Shown: positions 25,987 through 35,694, numbered from the stretch's first letter. The stretch is DNA of 64,000 nucleotides from Syntrophomonas sp. (GCA_016841245.1 JAENZN010000002.1:182344-246343), one strand, 5' to 3'. The notes: generated by a model from the sequence alone, not told the origin. A program made the numbers and translations.

Positions 25987-26033
25987 AGTACAATTACACT
26001 CTATATTATGTGACTTTGGAGTGTCATTGTACT
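25987..26033 (-). promoter_or_regulatory. 15-bp inverted repeat, likely relic AbiE operator
   Basis: AGTACAATTACACTC (25987-26001) and its near-perfect inverted copy (26019-26033, one mismatch) flank a 17-bp AT-rich segment with TAATAT on the minus strand. AbiEi antitoxins bind inverted repeats at their promoter. This pair lies 18 bp upstream of the remnant's start. Confidence 0.5.
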
Positions 26034-26125
26034 CATCGGAGAGGTTAAGTCCTGCCAAGTTTTATTTTTTTCTCCATATTGCTATTTTTTTGGTGATAAG
26101 GAGCTATAAATAAAATCATTTGTCG

Positions 26126-27079
26126 TCATCGCTCTGGCTCGTGTCGTCCCCTCAACATCATTTTCAAATTGTCGTTCATGTCCTTCCCGCGTTTTGGTGG
26201 CTCGTCGGAAATGGTGTAGGTGTAGGTGGAGGGGAGGAGGGCCTTGATGGTTTCCGCTGCCAATCTTCCAGGTGCGTCATTGTCCAGATGCAGGGCAATT
26301 TTGGTTATTTGCGGGTAATCCTTGAGGTATTGCATCAAAGCGGCAGGCGGGGTGCTTTCCTCAATGTTCTTTTTCGGCTTGTAAATACCCGCTAGGGAGA
26401 GGCAGTTTTCCCGCCGCCAATCCTTGCCGGAAAGCAGCTCCAAGGTGCCATAGGACAAAAGGTCGATGGCGCTTTCAAATAGGTGCAGCTTTGTGGATTT
26501 ATCCCTTGCCGGAATGGAGAAGGAAAACCGCTTGTCGCTGCCGCTTACGTCCCCCATAAACCGGCTGCCGGATGTGCCCCGGAGCGCACCATACCGGGGA
26601 ACGCCTTGCCGGTCGAAGCCGACAAAGACCGCGTTGTGGCGGTAGCGGCTTTCATACAGCCGTCCGGTTTGAAGGCAGTAATCAATCAAGGTGCTGTGTA
26701 TCCCGCGCCCGGTGAGATAGGCAATCACGCGATCGTTGTTTTTGTTTTTCTCCGGCAACAGCAGCCTTCTCGGCTCGGCGGGTTCCCGTGCCTTGGACGG
26801 AATAGGCGGCGCGATGGCCGCCTGTCCGTCTATCTGAAACACTGCTTCGGGGAGCGTCATTCCCCGTACCTTGATGAGATAATCCAGGGCGGAGCGCCCG
26901 CCGATGCCGCAGGACCACCAGTTCCATTTCCCGTTGGAGATTTTCAGGCTGTCATGGGTGCGCGTCGTATAAACATTACCGGCAAAGCGCACTAACTCAT
27001 GGGGTTCGTAATATTGCAGATAGGTTAGCAGATCCAACTGCTTGGCGCGCTGGATCTGCTCCGGCGTCACATAGGGCAT
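26126..27079 (-). CDS. DUF3991/TOPRIM primase-like protein, C-terminal HEPER
   Basis: A 317-residue protein with an N-terminal DUF3991-type region (CHC2-like without clear Cys ligands: YTTRTHDSLKISNGKWNWWS, GIGGRSALDYLIKVRGMTLP) and a TOPRIM_2 domain. The latter shows LFESAIDLLSYGTL (conserved Glu) and IALHLDNDAPGRLAAE (DxD). Such proteins are thought to prime complementary-strand synthesis of mobile DNA. It follows the DarB-like gene by 11 bp. The tail LRGRHEPER belongs to the shared -EPER group. Conjugative primases are known to move into recipients. Confidence 0.82.
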   Translation of the reverse strand: MPYVTPEQIQRAKQLDLLTYLQYYEPHELVRFAGNVYTTRTHDSLKISNGKWNWWSCGIGGRSALDYLIKVRGMTLPEAVFQIDGQAAIAPPIPSKAREPAEPRRLLLPEKNKNNDRVIAYLTGRGIHSTLIDYCLQTGRLYESRYRHNAVFVGFDRQGVPRYGALRGTSGSRFMGDVSGSDKRFSFSIPARDKSTKLHLFESAIDLLSYGTLELLSGKDWRRENCLSLAGIYKPKKNIEESTPPAALMQYLKDYPQITKIALHLDNDAPGRLAAETIKALLPSTYTYTISDEPPKRGKDMNDNLKMMLRGRHEPER

Positions 27080-27090
27080 GTTTTTTCACC

Positions 27091-30000
27091 TCATCTTTCA
27101 TAGCCCACGACTTTCTTTTCGGGAACATCCATGTCCTCGTCCGGTTCGTCGTCCACCATCTCGTTTTCCGCCTTGTCCATATTCAGCAGGACGTTCAGTT
27201 CATGCAGCCGCGCGGATTTGCTTTGCAGCTCCTGCTCCTTTTCAAAGGGGATATCAATTTCTTTCTTCGCCGTTTCCATCTGCTGGCAGAGGGTTTTTAG
27301 CTGTTCCCGGCAATACTCCAGTTTCTTCGGAATTTCGGCCAGGACGTTGTTGAGGCGGGTAATATTGCCGTGAATGTCCGTGCCCAATGCCACCGTATGG
27401 CTGAGAGCGCCTCGCAGGGTGATTTGATACTGCTTGTTGAAGCTGTCGAAGGAAAACAGTATTGGAAAGCCCATGTAGGTGCCCAACTCCCGCGGCTCCG
27501 GCGAGGTCATCAGCTTGCAGGCTTCCAGGATGGCCGCGCCCGCCTTGGCCTTTTCGGTGTAGGTGATATCTTTGACCGTCATGCCCGCAAACTTGCTTTC
27601 CTCAGCATTTTCCCCGAAAGGTTGCAATGCGCTGTGCCGTTGATACAGGGCCATATCCCTTTCATAGCCAGCAATACGTTCCTCGGCTGATTTGATCTGC
27701 CGGGGGAATTGTTTTAGCAACCTGTCCTCCAAAGCGTAACGCTGGCTTAGATGGTTGGCTTTCAACAGCTTCAGCTTGGAAACCTGAATGTCTAAATCCA
27801 TCTTTTCTTTGATGTGAGGGTTGCCCGTCGCCAGCGCCTTAACCTCCGCATAACTTAAAGCCGTTTCGTCAATATCCTCGGCAGAGCGCACCGGTGATTT
27901 TGAAGTCATGATCTGTGAGATAAAACGCTGCTTGTTCTCCAATATCTGATACAGGTAAGCGTCAAAGGTGTTTTCCGTAACATACCGGAAGATATGCACC
28001 TCGTCGTTTTTGTTGCCTTGGCGGACAATCCTGCCGCTGCGCTGTTCCAGGTCGCGGGGCCGCCAGGGGCAGTCCAGATCGTGGAGCGCAACCAGGCGGT
28101 CCTGGACATTGGTGCCCGCGCCCATCTTAAAGGTGGAGCCTAACAGGGCGCGCACCTGTCCCGTGCGCACCCTGGCAAACAGCTCCTTTTTGCGGGTTTC
28201 CGTGTTGGCCTCGTGGATAAACGCAACCTCGTCGGCGGGAACGCCGCGCGCTATGAGCTTTTGGCGCACATCGTCGTAGACGTTGAAATTCCCGTCGTTC
28301 TTGGGGGTGGACAGGTCGCAGAACACAAGCTGCGTCAGCTTTTTATCGCGGTGGTCCCGCCAGAAGCGAAAGATATTATCCACGCAGGCGTTCACCTTGC
28401 TTTCTTCATGGTCGGGCAGTATGGGGTTGGCCAGGCGCTGGTCAAGGGCCAGCTTGCGGCCGTCGTTGGTGATTTTCAACATGTTGTCCTCATAGGGCTC
28501 CACCATCCGGTTGCGCACCCTTTCGGCGCGCTCGCCAAGCTCGGCCACCATGTCCTGCTGAAACTCGCTGGGCTTGACGGCCACATTGTGGTAATTGGCT
28601 TTGGGCACGGGGAGGTCCAGCATATCCGCCGTTTTGATGTCCGCCACCTCTTTGAACATGCTCATGAGTTCAGGCAGGTTATAGAACCGGGCGAAGCGTG
28701 TTTTGGCCCGGTAGCCCGTGCCTTCCGGCGCAAGCTCGATGGCGGTCACGGTTTCCCCAAAGGTGGAGGCCCAGCAGTCGAAATGCTGTAAGCCGTTTCG
28801 ACGCAGGGTTTCATATTGCAGATACCGTTGCATGGTGTACATCTCGGTCATGGAGTTGGAAATGGGCGTCCCCGTGGCAAAGACGATGCCGCGGCCTTCC
28901 GTCAGTTCGTCAAGGTAGCGGCACTTGGCAAACAGGTCGCTGGATTTCTGGGCCTCGGTCTGGGCCAGGCCCGCCACGTTCCTCATCTTGGTGTAGAGGA
29001 ACAGGTTTTTGTAAAAGTCCGCTTCATCCACGAACAGCCGGTCAACGCCCAATTCCTCAAAGGTCACAACATCATCCTTGCGGCTGGTATCGTTGAGCTT
29101 TTTCAGCTTTAATTCCAGTGTCTTTTTGGTCTTTTCAAGCTGTTTGATGGCGTAGCGTTCCCCTTTAGACGCCTTGATTTCTTGTATGCCATCGGTAATT
29201 TCCCATATTTGCTCCTGCAATTGGCGCTTTTGACGCTCTGCGGAAATGGGGATTTTTTCGAATTGGCTATGCCCGATGATCACCGCGTCGTAGTCGCCGG
29301 TGGCGATGCGGGCGCAAAACTTTTTGCGGTTTTTAGTCTCAAAGTCCTTTTTGGTGGCCACAAGGATATTCGCGGAAGGATAAAGCTGTAAAAACTCTCC
29401 GGCCCATTGCTCGGTGAGGTGGTTGGGCACGACGAACATGCTTTTGTTGCACAGCCCCAAATGCTTGCCTTCCATTGCCGCCGCCGCCATCTCGTAGGTT
29501 TTGCCCGCCCCCACGCAATGGGCCAAAAGGGTGTTTCCGCCGTAAAGGATATGGGCCACCGCGTCCACCTGATGCTGGCGCAGGGTGATTTCCGGGTTCA
29601 TGCCGGTAAAGCGGATATGGCTGCCATCGTATTCGCGGGGACGGATGGCGTTGAAACGGTCATTATAAATTCTTGTCAGCCGTTCCCGGCGCTGAGGGTC
29701 TTTCCATATCCAATCCCGGAAAGCTTCCTTGATGGCCTCCTGCTTTTGCTGGGCGATGGCGGTTTCCTTTTTGTTCAAAACCCTCTTTTCAACGTTATCC
29801 TCGTACACCGTGTCAAAGATGCGCACATCCTTGAGATTTAATGTTTCCTCGATGATTTTGTAGGCATTGACGCGTTTGGTTCCGTAGGTGACGTTGGCCT
29901 TGATGTTGTCGCTGCGGTCGTCGTTTTTACCCTTAACATTCCAGTTGGCGGTATAGCCCGAATAAAAAACGTCAATGTACCGCCGGTACATGTGCGGTGT

Positions 30001-33000
30001 TTCCAGCAGTTCAAACATGAAGTCCTTGACCACATCCGGGGGCAGCCAGGTCGCACCCAAACGTACGTCGATTTCAGAGGCGGACAAGTCTTGGGGCTGC
30101 ACCGCTTCCAGCGCCTTGATGTTGGCCGTTATCTTTTCCGCCTGTTCGGGGGGCAGGATTTTGGCCAGCCCCTGTACCTGCTTGAGCTTTTCCCGCACAT
30201 TGCCGGACAGGTAAGCGTCTGCCGTAACATAAGGAAACGACTCCACTTGGAAGAAAGCGCGGGGGACATGTTCCGGCTCCACCTTGCCAAAGTCGCGGAA
30301 GATCACGCCCTGCAGGTCTGCCGCAAGCTGTTCTTCGGAAAGTCCGGTCAGACTTTGCATGAGACCTAAGTCCACGCAGGCTTTTTCCGCGATGGAGATG
30401 GCCAGGGACTCGGCGGCGGTGTCAACATGGGCAACGGTGGCGCGCTGCCGGATGGTGCGCTTTGTAAACATATCCGCTTTGCGCTCCATCTCGCCGTTTT
30501 CGTCCATCACCTCCAAAGAGCAGAGCAGGCAATAGGCGCTGTCGTCGGCAAAGGCCATGCTGTTGCCCCGGCTGTTGATCAGGCCGTATTTGTTGGTAAA
30601 GGCGTCATACAGGCGGTTCAGCTTGCGCTGCTGCTGCAAAATGGCCTCGTCGCTGTAATCCTCGATCTGGTATTCGATCAGGTCGCGGACGCAGTCCCGC
30701 AGCTCGATCATGCCCTTGATGCGGCCCTGGGCCGTGACGGAGGTTTCCACCCGGTTCATCCGGCTGTTTTCCCGGAAGTAGATTTCGCTGTCCACCAGGC
30801 AATAGCTGAAATTACGGACGCTGGGGTCTGCCGGGATGGAGGAAGTATCCGCATCCTCGCTGATGTCGTTGATTTCATACTCGGTAATCTCCGCGTGGAT
30901 GTTTTCCAGCGCCTCGCGGAGAAGCTCGGCAAGGTCGGCGTCCTCATGGGGCAGGCAGGTACATTCCTGCCGTCCGTATTGTGTATTTTCCTCAGTGAGT
31001 TGTCCCAAAATCATATCGGGATTTTGGACGAAATAGCTGTTGACGGTGAACCCTTCGGGGGTTTTGTCGAGATGCACCCAATCAGGCTCAATATCTATCA
31101 CACGGTCGCGCTTTTGCAGGAAGATGATGTCCGCGACGACCTCTGTGTCGGCGTTTTTCAAAAATGCGTTGTTCGGGAGCCTTACAGTGCCCAAAAACTC
31201 CGCCCGCTGTGCGATGTACTTACGGATTTCAGGATTTTGCTTATCCAGCGTACCGCTGCTTGTAATAAATGCCACTATGCCGCCCGGACGTACCTTATCT
31301 AAGGTCTTGGCGAAGAAATAGTCATGGATGAGGAAATGATGCTTGTCATATTTTTTGTCTGCTACGCCATAGTTGCCGAAAGGCACGTTGCCGACGGCCA
31401 GGTCGAAAAAGCTGTCGGGCAGATTGGTTTCCTCAAAGCCCTGGACGGCGATGTTGGCGTTTTGATAGAGCTGCCTGGCGATCCGGCCCGTGATTCCGTC
31501 CAGCTCCACGCCGTAGAGCTTGGAATGTTTCATGCTCTCCGACACCAGGCCGAAGAAGTTGCCGATGCCGCAGGCGGGCTCCAAAATGTTGCCGGTCTGA
31601 AAGCCCATGTTAGCAAGACAAGCGTACATGGCCTTGATAACGATGGGCGACGTGTAGTGGGCGTTTAAGGTGGAGGCCCGCGCGGAATTGTATTCATCCT
31701 CGTCCAGCAGCTCCTTTAGCTCCGCGTATTCCTTCGCCCATTGGAGGTTGGCCTCGTCAAAGGCTTGCGGCAAGCCGCCCCAGCCCACATAACGCGACAG
31801 GGTTTCTTGTTCTTCCGGGGTGGCCAAGCGGTTTTCTTCCTCCAGTTGGTTCAGCAGACGGATAGCCGCGACATTCCAAGCGTATTTGGTCTTTTGACCG
31901 CCGTGCCCCAATTCATCGTCGGTGATATGGAAATTGACGCGGGGCTGCTTCGGTTTTTCCGGCATAAGGTCAAGGCGGACTTTGGTTACTTCGCCGCCCT
32001 GTACCTTCTGCCATACGGGTCCCGTCTGCTGCTCCAAAATGCCGCGCACGAAGCCGACCCTCTCCCGGCGGAAGATGGGGAAGCCCACGCCATTTTGGAA
32101 GGTGATGTCCCGCAGGCTGACCGTTCCGGCCTCCTCGTCGATGGTGTCAATGGAAAAGCGACGGCCGTCGATGGACAATTCCAGGCCCACGGCCATTTCT
32201 TTTTCGGCTGGTTGCTTTTCCGTTTCCCCGGCTTGAGCCTCCGGCAGCTCCGGGTCAAATTCCACATCGGATTTTTCGCCCTTGCCGCCCTCATTGTCGA
32301 AGGGAACTATATCTCCCTGGCGGGTGACGGTCGCATCCCCGGTTTGCCGCACCCACTCCGGCGCGTCGGGATCGTCGGCGTGGATGGTCGCAAGGTCGCG
32401 AGGTTCCGTAAGGTAATCCTGATAGGTCCGCTGGAACACGTCCTCATGGAGCCATTCCCGAAACTGGGGCAGGGTGGTGTAGGCTTCGTAAAAGTCCGGG
32501 TGTTCCTCCCGCATGGAAAGGATGATGCGTTCAAGAGCGCTGTCTAAATCCTCTTTGGTGCTGTCCGGGTCGGTGTCCCGGTCCCGCAGGTAGGGATAAA
32601 TCTCATCTCTTCGCACCCTGTCGATAACCTGGGGCAGGTATTCCAGGTACAGCACGCGGGCCAACGGATTTTCTGTTTTTTCTTCGGCTGGTTGCTCCGG
32701 TGTTTTCCCGGCTGTTATAAGATGATCGTTGAGGGGGTTTTCCCGCAGCATCCGCTCAAAGTCAATCCGCGCAAGCTCCTTGCCGAACAGCGGGAAGCTT
32801 ATGTCCCGGAGATGCACGGTGCTGTCATCAAAGGAAAAAATCTCATATTCATCCGCGCCAAGATAAACGGTGTTGCCAAGGGAAAAGGCATACTGCGCAT
32901 TTTCTCGTGCTGGCGGCTCCGGTGCGGCGGGGGAAGGCTCCCGGTTCAGGATTTCGCGGGCGTAGGCTTCCTCGGCAAGCTGCTGGCTGCGTTCCTTCAT

Positions 33001-34620
33001 CTGCTGTTGGTAGGCGGGCAGATGTTCCTTTTCTTTGTTGTTCAAATAACGGTCGGCGGCAATCAGCTCACCGATTCGCTTTTGTACCTTTGTCCAGAGT
33101 AGAAGGATTTTCGCATCCCGCCCGGTGAGCTTTCCTCTGGTGAGAGTAATGCCTTTGCCGTCGTGCCATTCGTTGATGTTCGTGCCGATCAGGACAGGCG
33201 TCCGCCCGCCGGTGCCGTATTCATTTTTTAGAAAATCGGCGTTTTCTTTCGCGGAGGCGTTTTTCTGGAAGTGCAGATAAATCCGGTACTTGCCGTCCTG
33301 GACACCGCTTCCTTGCCGCAAAACCGCGTCAATGGCTTCCTGGGGAATAGAAAAAGCGAAGGATTTCTCGTCCTCCGCCTGTTCTATGGCCGCTATTTGC
33401 TGTTCCTCGGTTGGCAGCAGGGTTAGCTGTAAATCAGTTCCGTCAGTACCGCTTCCTCCGCCTGGTGCTTGAGGCTGTTCATGTGGCCTGTCCAGGCCAT
33501 CTGTTCGCTCGCCTTGCCCGGCGCGGGGCTCTTTACCAGGAGTTGTGCCGTGATCCGCTCGACGCGCTCCCTCGCCGTCCGGTCGATCTCCGCCAGGTGG
33601 CTGTGCAGGCCCCCTGACAGCATCAGGCTGGCGTACATTCCTTTCCGGTGGTTTTTCAGGTATGTTTTGCGCAACATCCCATATTTGCCGATGTTCGTTT
33701 CTTCCTCCGGCAGGGTCAGGTCGGGCAGAAGATAATCGCCCTGCATCGTGTAGGTCAGTTCCATGCTCACCGCTCCTTTCGTCAATTTGCTTTACGCTTT
33801 TATTGTGCGCCGCGCCTCTATTTTTTTCAAATGTGCGGTTTTGCTTTCGCTCCGCTTTTTGCAAATCCTTGACCGTCGTCTCGATTTCCCGCAGGAGCAT
33901 TTCGGCTATGTCGCTTGTGGCTGCGCCCATGCGGGAAACGGTGTCGAGGGTGTTGAAGTTAAGAATGCTCTGAAAATCCTCAATACGCAGATATTTGTCG
34001 GCATCATAGCCGCAGCGGGTTAAGAGCATGTAAGCCACGGAGCTTTTCAGCGCGTCCTTGAAAAACACCTCGGCGTTCAGCTCATCCAATTCTTCCAAGA
34101 AGCTGCCTTCCCGGAAAGAAAGCAGCTCGGGCAGGTAATCCGTGAAATTGTCGTCCACCGCGTTTGCGGCGGCACTAAGCAAGGCATAGGGCAGACTGCT
34201 TTTTTCGTCTAATTCCCCAAATGTGTTTTCCAGGGATTCCGTCACCGTCTCGGCGTATCCGTCCCGCATTTCCCACAGCACAACGGGTCGGTTATACCGG
34301 CTGTTGGTGTCGCTCACGTCGAACACATGACGGAGTTTTAAGCGGCTTCCGCTGTCGTCGATGAGGGCGATGCCCTTTGCGCCCTTGTTTACCCATCGTC
34401 CCAGTTTTCCGTTCCACACTTCAATGGGAGCGCAGGCCGTCGCGTCGGGCCGCTGCGCGTAAATCAAAAGCTGATCCTGAAAGGGATACTTGTAGCTCCA
34501 GGCCGCGGTTTTCAGGAAGGAAGTCCAGTTGGCATGGTTTCTGGTGACGCTGCGGGCAGTTCTTAACGAAAGCTCGGTAATCAGTTGCAGCTTGGTTGCC
34601 AATCTGTATCCCTCCTTCAC
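27091..34620 (-). CDS. Giant DarB-like N6-methylase / SNF2 helicase (antirestriction)
   Basis: In this 2509-residue protein, residues 1-150 resemble an ArdC/DUF1738-like entry domain (NWTSFLKTAAWSYKYPFQDQ, LLIYAQRPDATACAPIE). A low-complexity linker at about 285-400 hosts an overlapping gene. A methylase core has EPACGIGNFFG near 1013 and VGNVPFG near 1077 (the usual NPPF reads NVPF). An SNF2-type motor has AHCVGAGKTYE near 1702, FVDEADFY near 1863 and QRSGRIVRQGN near 2197. The layout resembles phage P1 DarB, an antirestriction protein. ICE relatives are widespread and probably protect incoming DNA. It ends EKKVVGYER. Confidence 0.85.
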   Translation of the reverse strand: MKEGYRLATKLQLITELSLRTARSVTRNHANWTSFLKTAAWSYKYPFQDQLLIYAQRPDATACAPIEVWNGKLGRWVNKGAKGIALIDDSGSRLKLRHVFDVSDTNSRYNRPVVLWEMRDGYAETVTESLENTFGELDEKSSLPYALLSAAANAVDDNFTDYLPELLSFREGSFLEELDELNAEVFFKDALKSSVAYMLLTRCGYDADKYLRIEDFQSILNFNTLDTVSRMGAATSDIAEMLLREIETTVKDLQKAERKQNRTFEKNRGAAHNKSVKQIDERSGEHGTDLHDAGRLSSARPDPAGGRNEHRQIWDVAQNIPEKPPERNVRQPDAVRGPAQPPGGDRPDGEGARRADHGTTPGKEPRAGQGERTDGLDRPHEQPQAPGGGSGTDGTDLQLTLLPTEEQQIAAIEQAEDEKSFAFSIPQEAIDAVLRQGSGVQDGKYRIYLHFQKNASAKENADFLKNEYGTGGRTPVLIGTNINEWHDGKGITLTRGKLTGRDAKILLLWTKVQKRIGELIAADRYLNNKEKEHLPAYQQQMKERSQQLAEEAYAREILNREPSPAAPEPPARENAQYAFSLGNTVYLGADEYEIFSFDDSTVHLRDISFPLFGKELARIDFERMLRENPLNDHLITAGKTPEQPAEEKTENPLARVLYLEYLPQVIDRVRRDEIYPYLRDRDTDPDSTKEDLDSALERIILSMREEHPDFYEAYTTLPQFREWLHEDVFQRTYQDYLTEPRDLATIHADDPDAPEWVRQTGDATVTRQGDIVPFDNEGGKGEKSDVEFDPELPEAQAGETEKQPAEKEMAVGLELSIDGRRFSIDTIDEEAGTVSLRDITFQNGVGFPIFRRERVGFVRGILEQQTGPVWQKVQGGEVTKVRLDLMPEKPKQPRVNFHITDDELGHGGQKTKYAWNVAAIRLLNQLEEENRLATPEEQETLSRYVGWGGLPQAFDEANLQWAKEYAELKELLDEDEYNSARASTLNAHYTSPIVIKAMYACLANMGFQTGNILEPACGIGNFFGLVSESMKHSKLYGVELDGITGRIARQLYQNANIAVQGFEETNLPDSFFDLAVGNVPFGNYGVADKKYDKHHFLIHDYFFAKTLDKVRPGGIVAFITSSGTLDKQNPEIRKYIAQRAEFLGTVRLPNNAFLKNADTEVVADIIFLQKRDRVIDIEPDWVHLDKTPEGFTVNSYFVQNPDMILGQLTEENTQYGRQECTCLPHEDADLAELLREALENIHAEITEYEINDISEDADTSSIPADPSVRNFSYCLVDSEIYFRENSRMNRVETSVTAQGRIKGMIELRDCVRDLIEYQIEDYSDEAILQQQRKLNRLYDAFTNKYGLINSRGNSMAFADDSAYCLLCSLEVMDENGEMERKADMFTKRTIRQRATVAHVDTAAESLAISIAEKACVDLGLMQSLTGLSEEQLAADLQGVIFRDFGKVEPEHVPRAFFQVESFPYVTADAYLSGNVREKLKQVQGLAKILPPEQAEKITANIKALEAVQPQDLSASEIDVRLGATWLPPDVVKDFMFELLETPHMYRRYIDVFYSGYTANWNVKGKNDDRSDNIKANVTYGTKRVNAYKIIEETLNLKDVRIFDTVYEDNVEKRVLNKKETAIAQQKQEAIKEAFRDWIWKDPQRRERLTRIYNDRFNAIRPREYDGSHIRFTGMNPEITLRQHQVDAVAHILYGGNTLLAHCVGAGKTYEMAAAAMEGKHLGLCNKSMFVVPNHLTEQWAGEFLQLYPSANILVATKKDFETKNRKKFCARIATGDYDAVIIGHSQFEKIPISAERQKRQLQEQIWEITDGIQEIKASKGERYAIKQLEKTKKTLELKLKKLNDTSRKDDVVTFEELGVDRLFVDEADFYKNLFLYTKMRNVAGLAQTEAQKSSDLFAKCRYLDELTEGRGIVFATGTPISNSMTEMYTMQRYLQYETLRRNGLQHFDCWASTFGETVTAIELAPEGTGYRAKTRFARFYNLPELMSMFKEVADIKTADMLDLPVPKANYHNVAVKPSEFQQDMVAELGERAERVRNRMVEPYEDNMLKITNDGRKLALDQRLANPILPDHEESKVNACVDNIFRFWRDHRDKKLTQLVFCDLSTPKNDGNFNVYDDVRQKLIARGVPADEVAFIHEANTETRKKELFARVRTGQVRALLGSTFKMGAGTNVQDRLVALHDLDCPWRPRDLEQRSGRIVRQGNKNDEVHIFRYVTENTFDAYLYQILENKQRFISQIMTSKSPVRSAEDIDETALSYAEVKALATGNPHIKEKMDLDIQVSKLKLLKANHLSQRYALEDRLLKQFPRQIKSAEERIAGYERDMALYQRHSALQPFGENAEESKFAGMTVKDITYTEKAKAGAAILEACKLMTSPEPRELGTYMGFPILFSFDSFNKQYQITLRGALSHTVALGTDIHGNITRLNNVLAEIPKKLEYCREQLKTLCQQMETAKKEIDIPFEKEQELQSKSARLHELNVLLNMDKAENEMVDDEPDEDMDVPEKKVVGYER
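33423..33764 (-). CDS. TnpV-family protein nested in another frame of the giant gene
   Basis: A 113-residue protein (MELTYTMQGDYLLPDLTLPE, IGKYGMLRKTYLKNHRKGMY, ending EAVLTELIYS) of the TnpV family seen in clostridial transposons and ICEs. Role unknown. It lies wholly inside the 27091-34620 gene, same strand, different frame. It has its own AAAGGAG 8 nt before the ATG. The host protein is low-complexity over exactly this stretch (residues ~286-399, rich in Gly, Arg, Asp, Pro). This is expected when the other frame carries the constrained protein. Confidence 0.7.
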   Translation of the reverse strand: MELTYTMQGDYLLPDLTLPEEETNIGKYGMLRKTYLKNHRKGMYASLMLSGGLHSHLAEIDRTARERVERITAQLLVKSPAPGKASEQMAWTGHMNSLKHQAEEAVLTELIYS

Positions 34621-34883
34621 TTCATCAGATATTGGTTGGAAAGCCTGCCGCCATCCTCGGAGTACCAGGGAACAATGCCGATCATGTCCAACCGCCTCAA
34701 GCGGTTCAGATTGCGGCTAGTGGCCGAACGGGACAGGCCCACGCTTTGGGCAAGGCTTTTGACGGATATGACTACGCTGTTGTGGCGGCCTCCCGCCATA
34801 TCCAGCAGATAGCAATACAGGAGCTTTGCCGACGCGGGGGCGGGGAGGCCCGCGCACAGCCTGTATCTTGTTAGATCGTTCAT
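34617..34883 (-). CDS. Small winged-helix DNA-binding protein
   Basis: An 88-residue helix-turn-helix protein (ASAKLLYCYLLDMAGGRHNS, VVISVKSLAQSVGLSRSATS, RNLNRLRRLDMIGIVPWYSE) with a winged-helix layout like a truncated replication initiator or MarR domain. It overlaps the start of the giant gene by 4 bp, so it may regulate or be coupled to it. Target sites unknown. Confidence 0.7.
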   Translation of the reverse strand: MNDLTRYRLCAGLPAPASAKLLYCYLLDMAGGRHNSVVISVKSLAQSVGLSRSATSRNLNRLRRLDMIGIVPWYSEDGGRLSNQYLMK

Positions 34884-34913
34884 GTTCTCCCTCCCTCCTT
34901 AAAAGCACGGGCC

Positions 34914-35387
34914 TCACCGTTCCGGTTCTTGCTTTTTCTTATTGATTGGCTTGCTTTGTGTTTGCTCGCGCCGCCGTTCCTTTTCGTTTATATAGCAATA
35001 GATGTAGAAGTTGTAATCGCCCTCATGCGGAAAGCAGCGGATATAATAGCGGTGTCTGTTGGTATCCACCCGAAAGCCGTAAACGTCGGGATGCCACGCG
35101 CCCGGAATTTTGGCTTCCGGGTGCGCATAGCAAAATTCCGCCATGCTGCCGCGGTCTTTCAATAACCCTTGTTTCCGCAAGGAATTGACGAATACATCAA
35201 ATTCGTCCTTAAATGCCTGTGTCTTCAGGTCGCCTTGATGCTCCCACCAGGTACTCCAAAACTCCCTGCCGCCGCGGCCGAAGTCGCCGCGCAGATGGCC
35301 GATGCAGCCAAGCTCCTTATCCTTTTCGGCGTTGGAGTAGAACAGGACGGCTTCCTCCGGGGTGGCGGCATTGATTTCAAATGCCAT
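34914..35387 (-). CDS. Conserved ICE protein of unknown function, C-terminal QEPER
   Basis: A 157-residue soluble protein with aromatic-rich conserved blocks (LGCIGHLRGDFGRGGREFWS, TWWEHQGDL, YIRCFPHEGDYNFYIYCYIN). This type is common in gut and environmental clostridial elements; no activity is assigned. The frame opens at GTG 35396, but that GTG is part of the AAGGTG site; ATG 35387 is preferred. The tail KKKQEPER has the shared motif. It lies in a run of four small genes between the Tad locus and the giant gene. Confidence 0.65.
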   Translation of the reverse strand: MAFEINAATPEEAVLFYSNAEKDKELGCIGHLRGDFGRGGREFWSTWWEHQGDLKTQAFKDEFDVFVNSLRKQGLLKDRGSMAEFCYAHPEAKIPGAWHPDVYGFRVDTNRHRYYIRCFPHEGDYNFYIYCYINEKERRREQTQSKPINKKKQEPER

Positions 35388-35397
35388 TTTGTTCACC

Positions 35398-35694
35398 TTA
35401 CCGTTCCGGCTCGCGCCGTTTTTTTATCTGTTGCTCTGGTTTTTCCCCGGTGTCCCTTTTGGGCTGAAAGGAGCGCAAATACTCGATTTCCTCAAGGGCG
35501 CGCTTGCACAAGTCCTCCAAAGCGATCAGCCGGTCGCCCAGGTAATGCCCCCAAAAGTAATCCTTTTCGTCCTTTCTGCATTTCCAGGTGACATACTTCG
35601 CGGGAGCCGTATCGCTTTGCCCGATAACGAATTCCGCGTTGCCTACGGCCAGCCGGTCGGTAATGACATACCCGGCGTTGATCTCCTTTTCCAT
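35398..35694 (-). CDS. Small ICE protein, C-terminal REPER
   Basis: The product is 98 residues, soluble, beginning EKEINAGYVITDRLAVGNAE with VTWKC and YFWGHYLGDRLIALEDLCKR blocks that look like a small conserved domain. It ends QIKKRREPER. AGGAGG precedes the ATG. The next gene's RBS overlaps its stop region. It shares an N-terminal theme with the 35709-36317 product (a short sensing-like sheet, ITxxxxVGxxEF/LF, then Trp and Cys), so the two may be distant paralogues. Function unknown. Confidence 0.6.
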   Translation of the reverse strand: MEKEINAGYVITDRLAVGNAEFVIGQSDTAPAKYVTWKCRKDEKDYFWGHYLGDRLIALEDLCKRALEEIEYLRSFQPKRDTGEKPEQQIKKRREPER

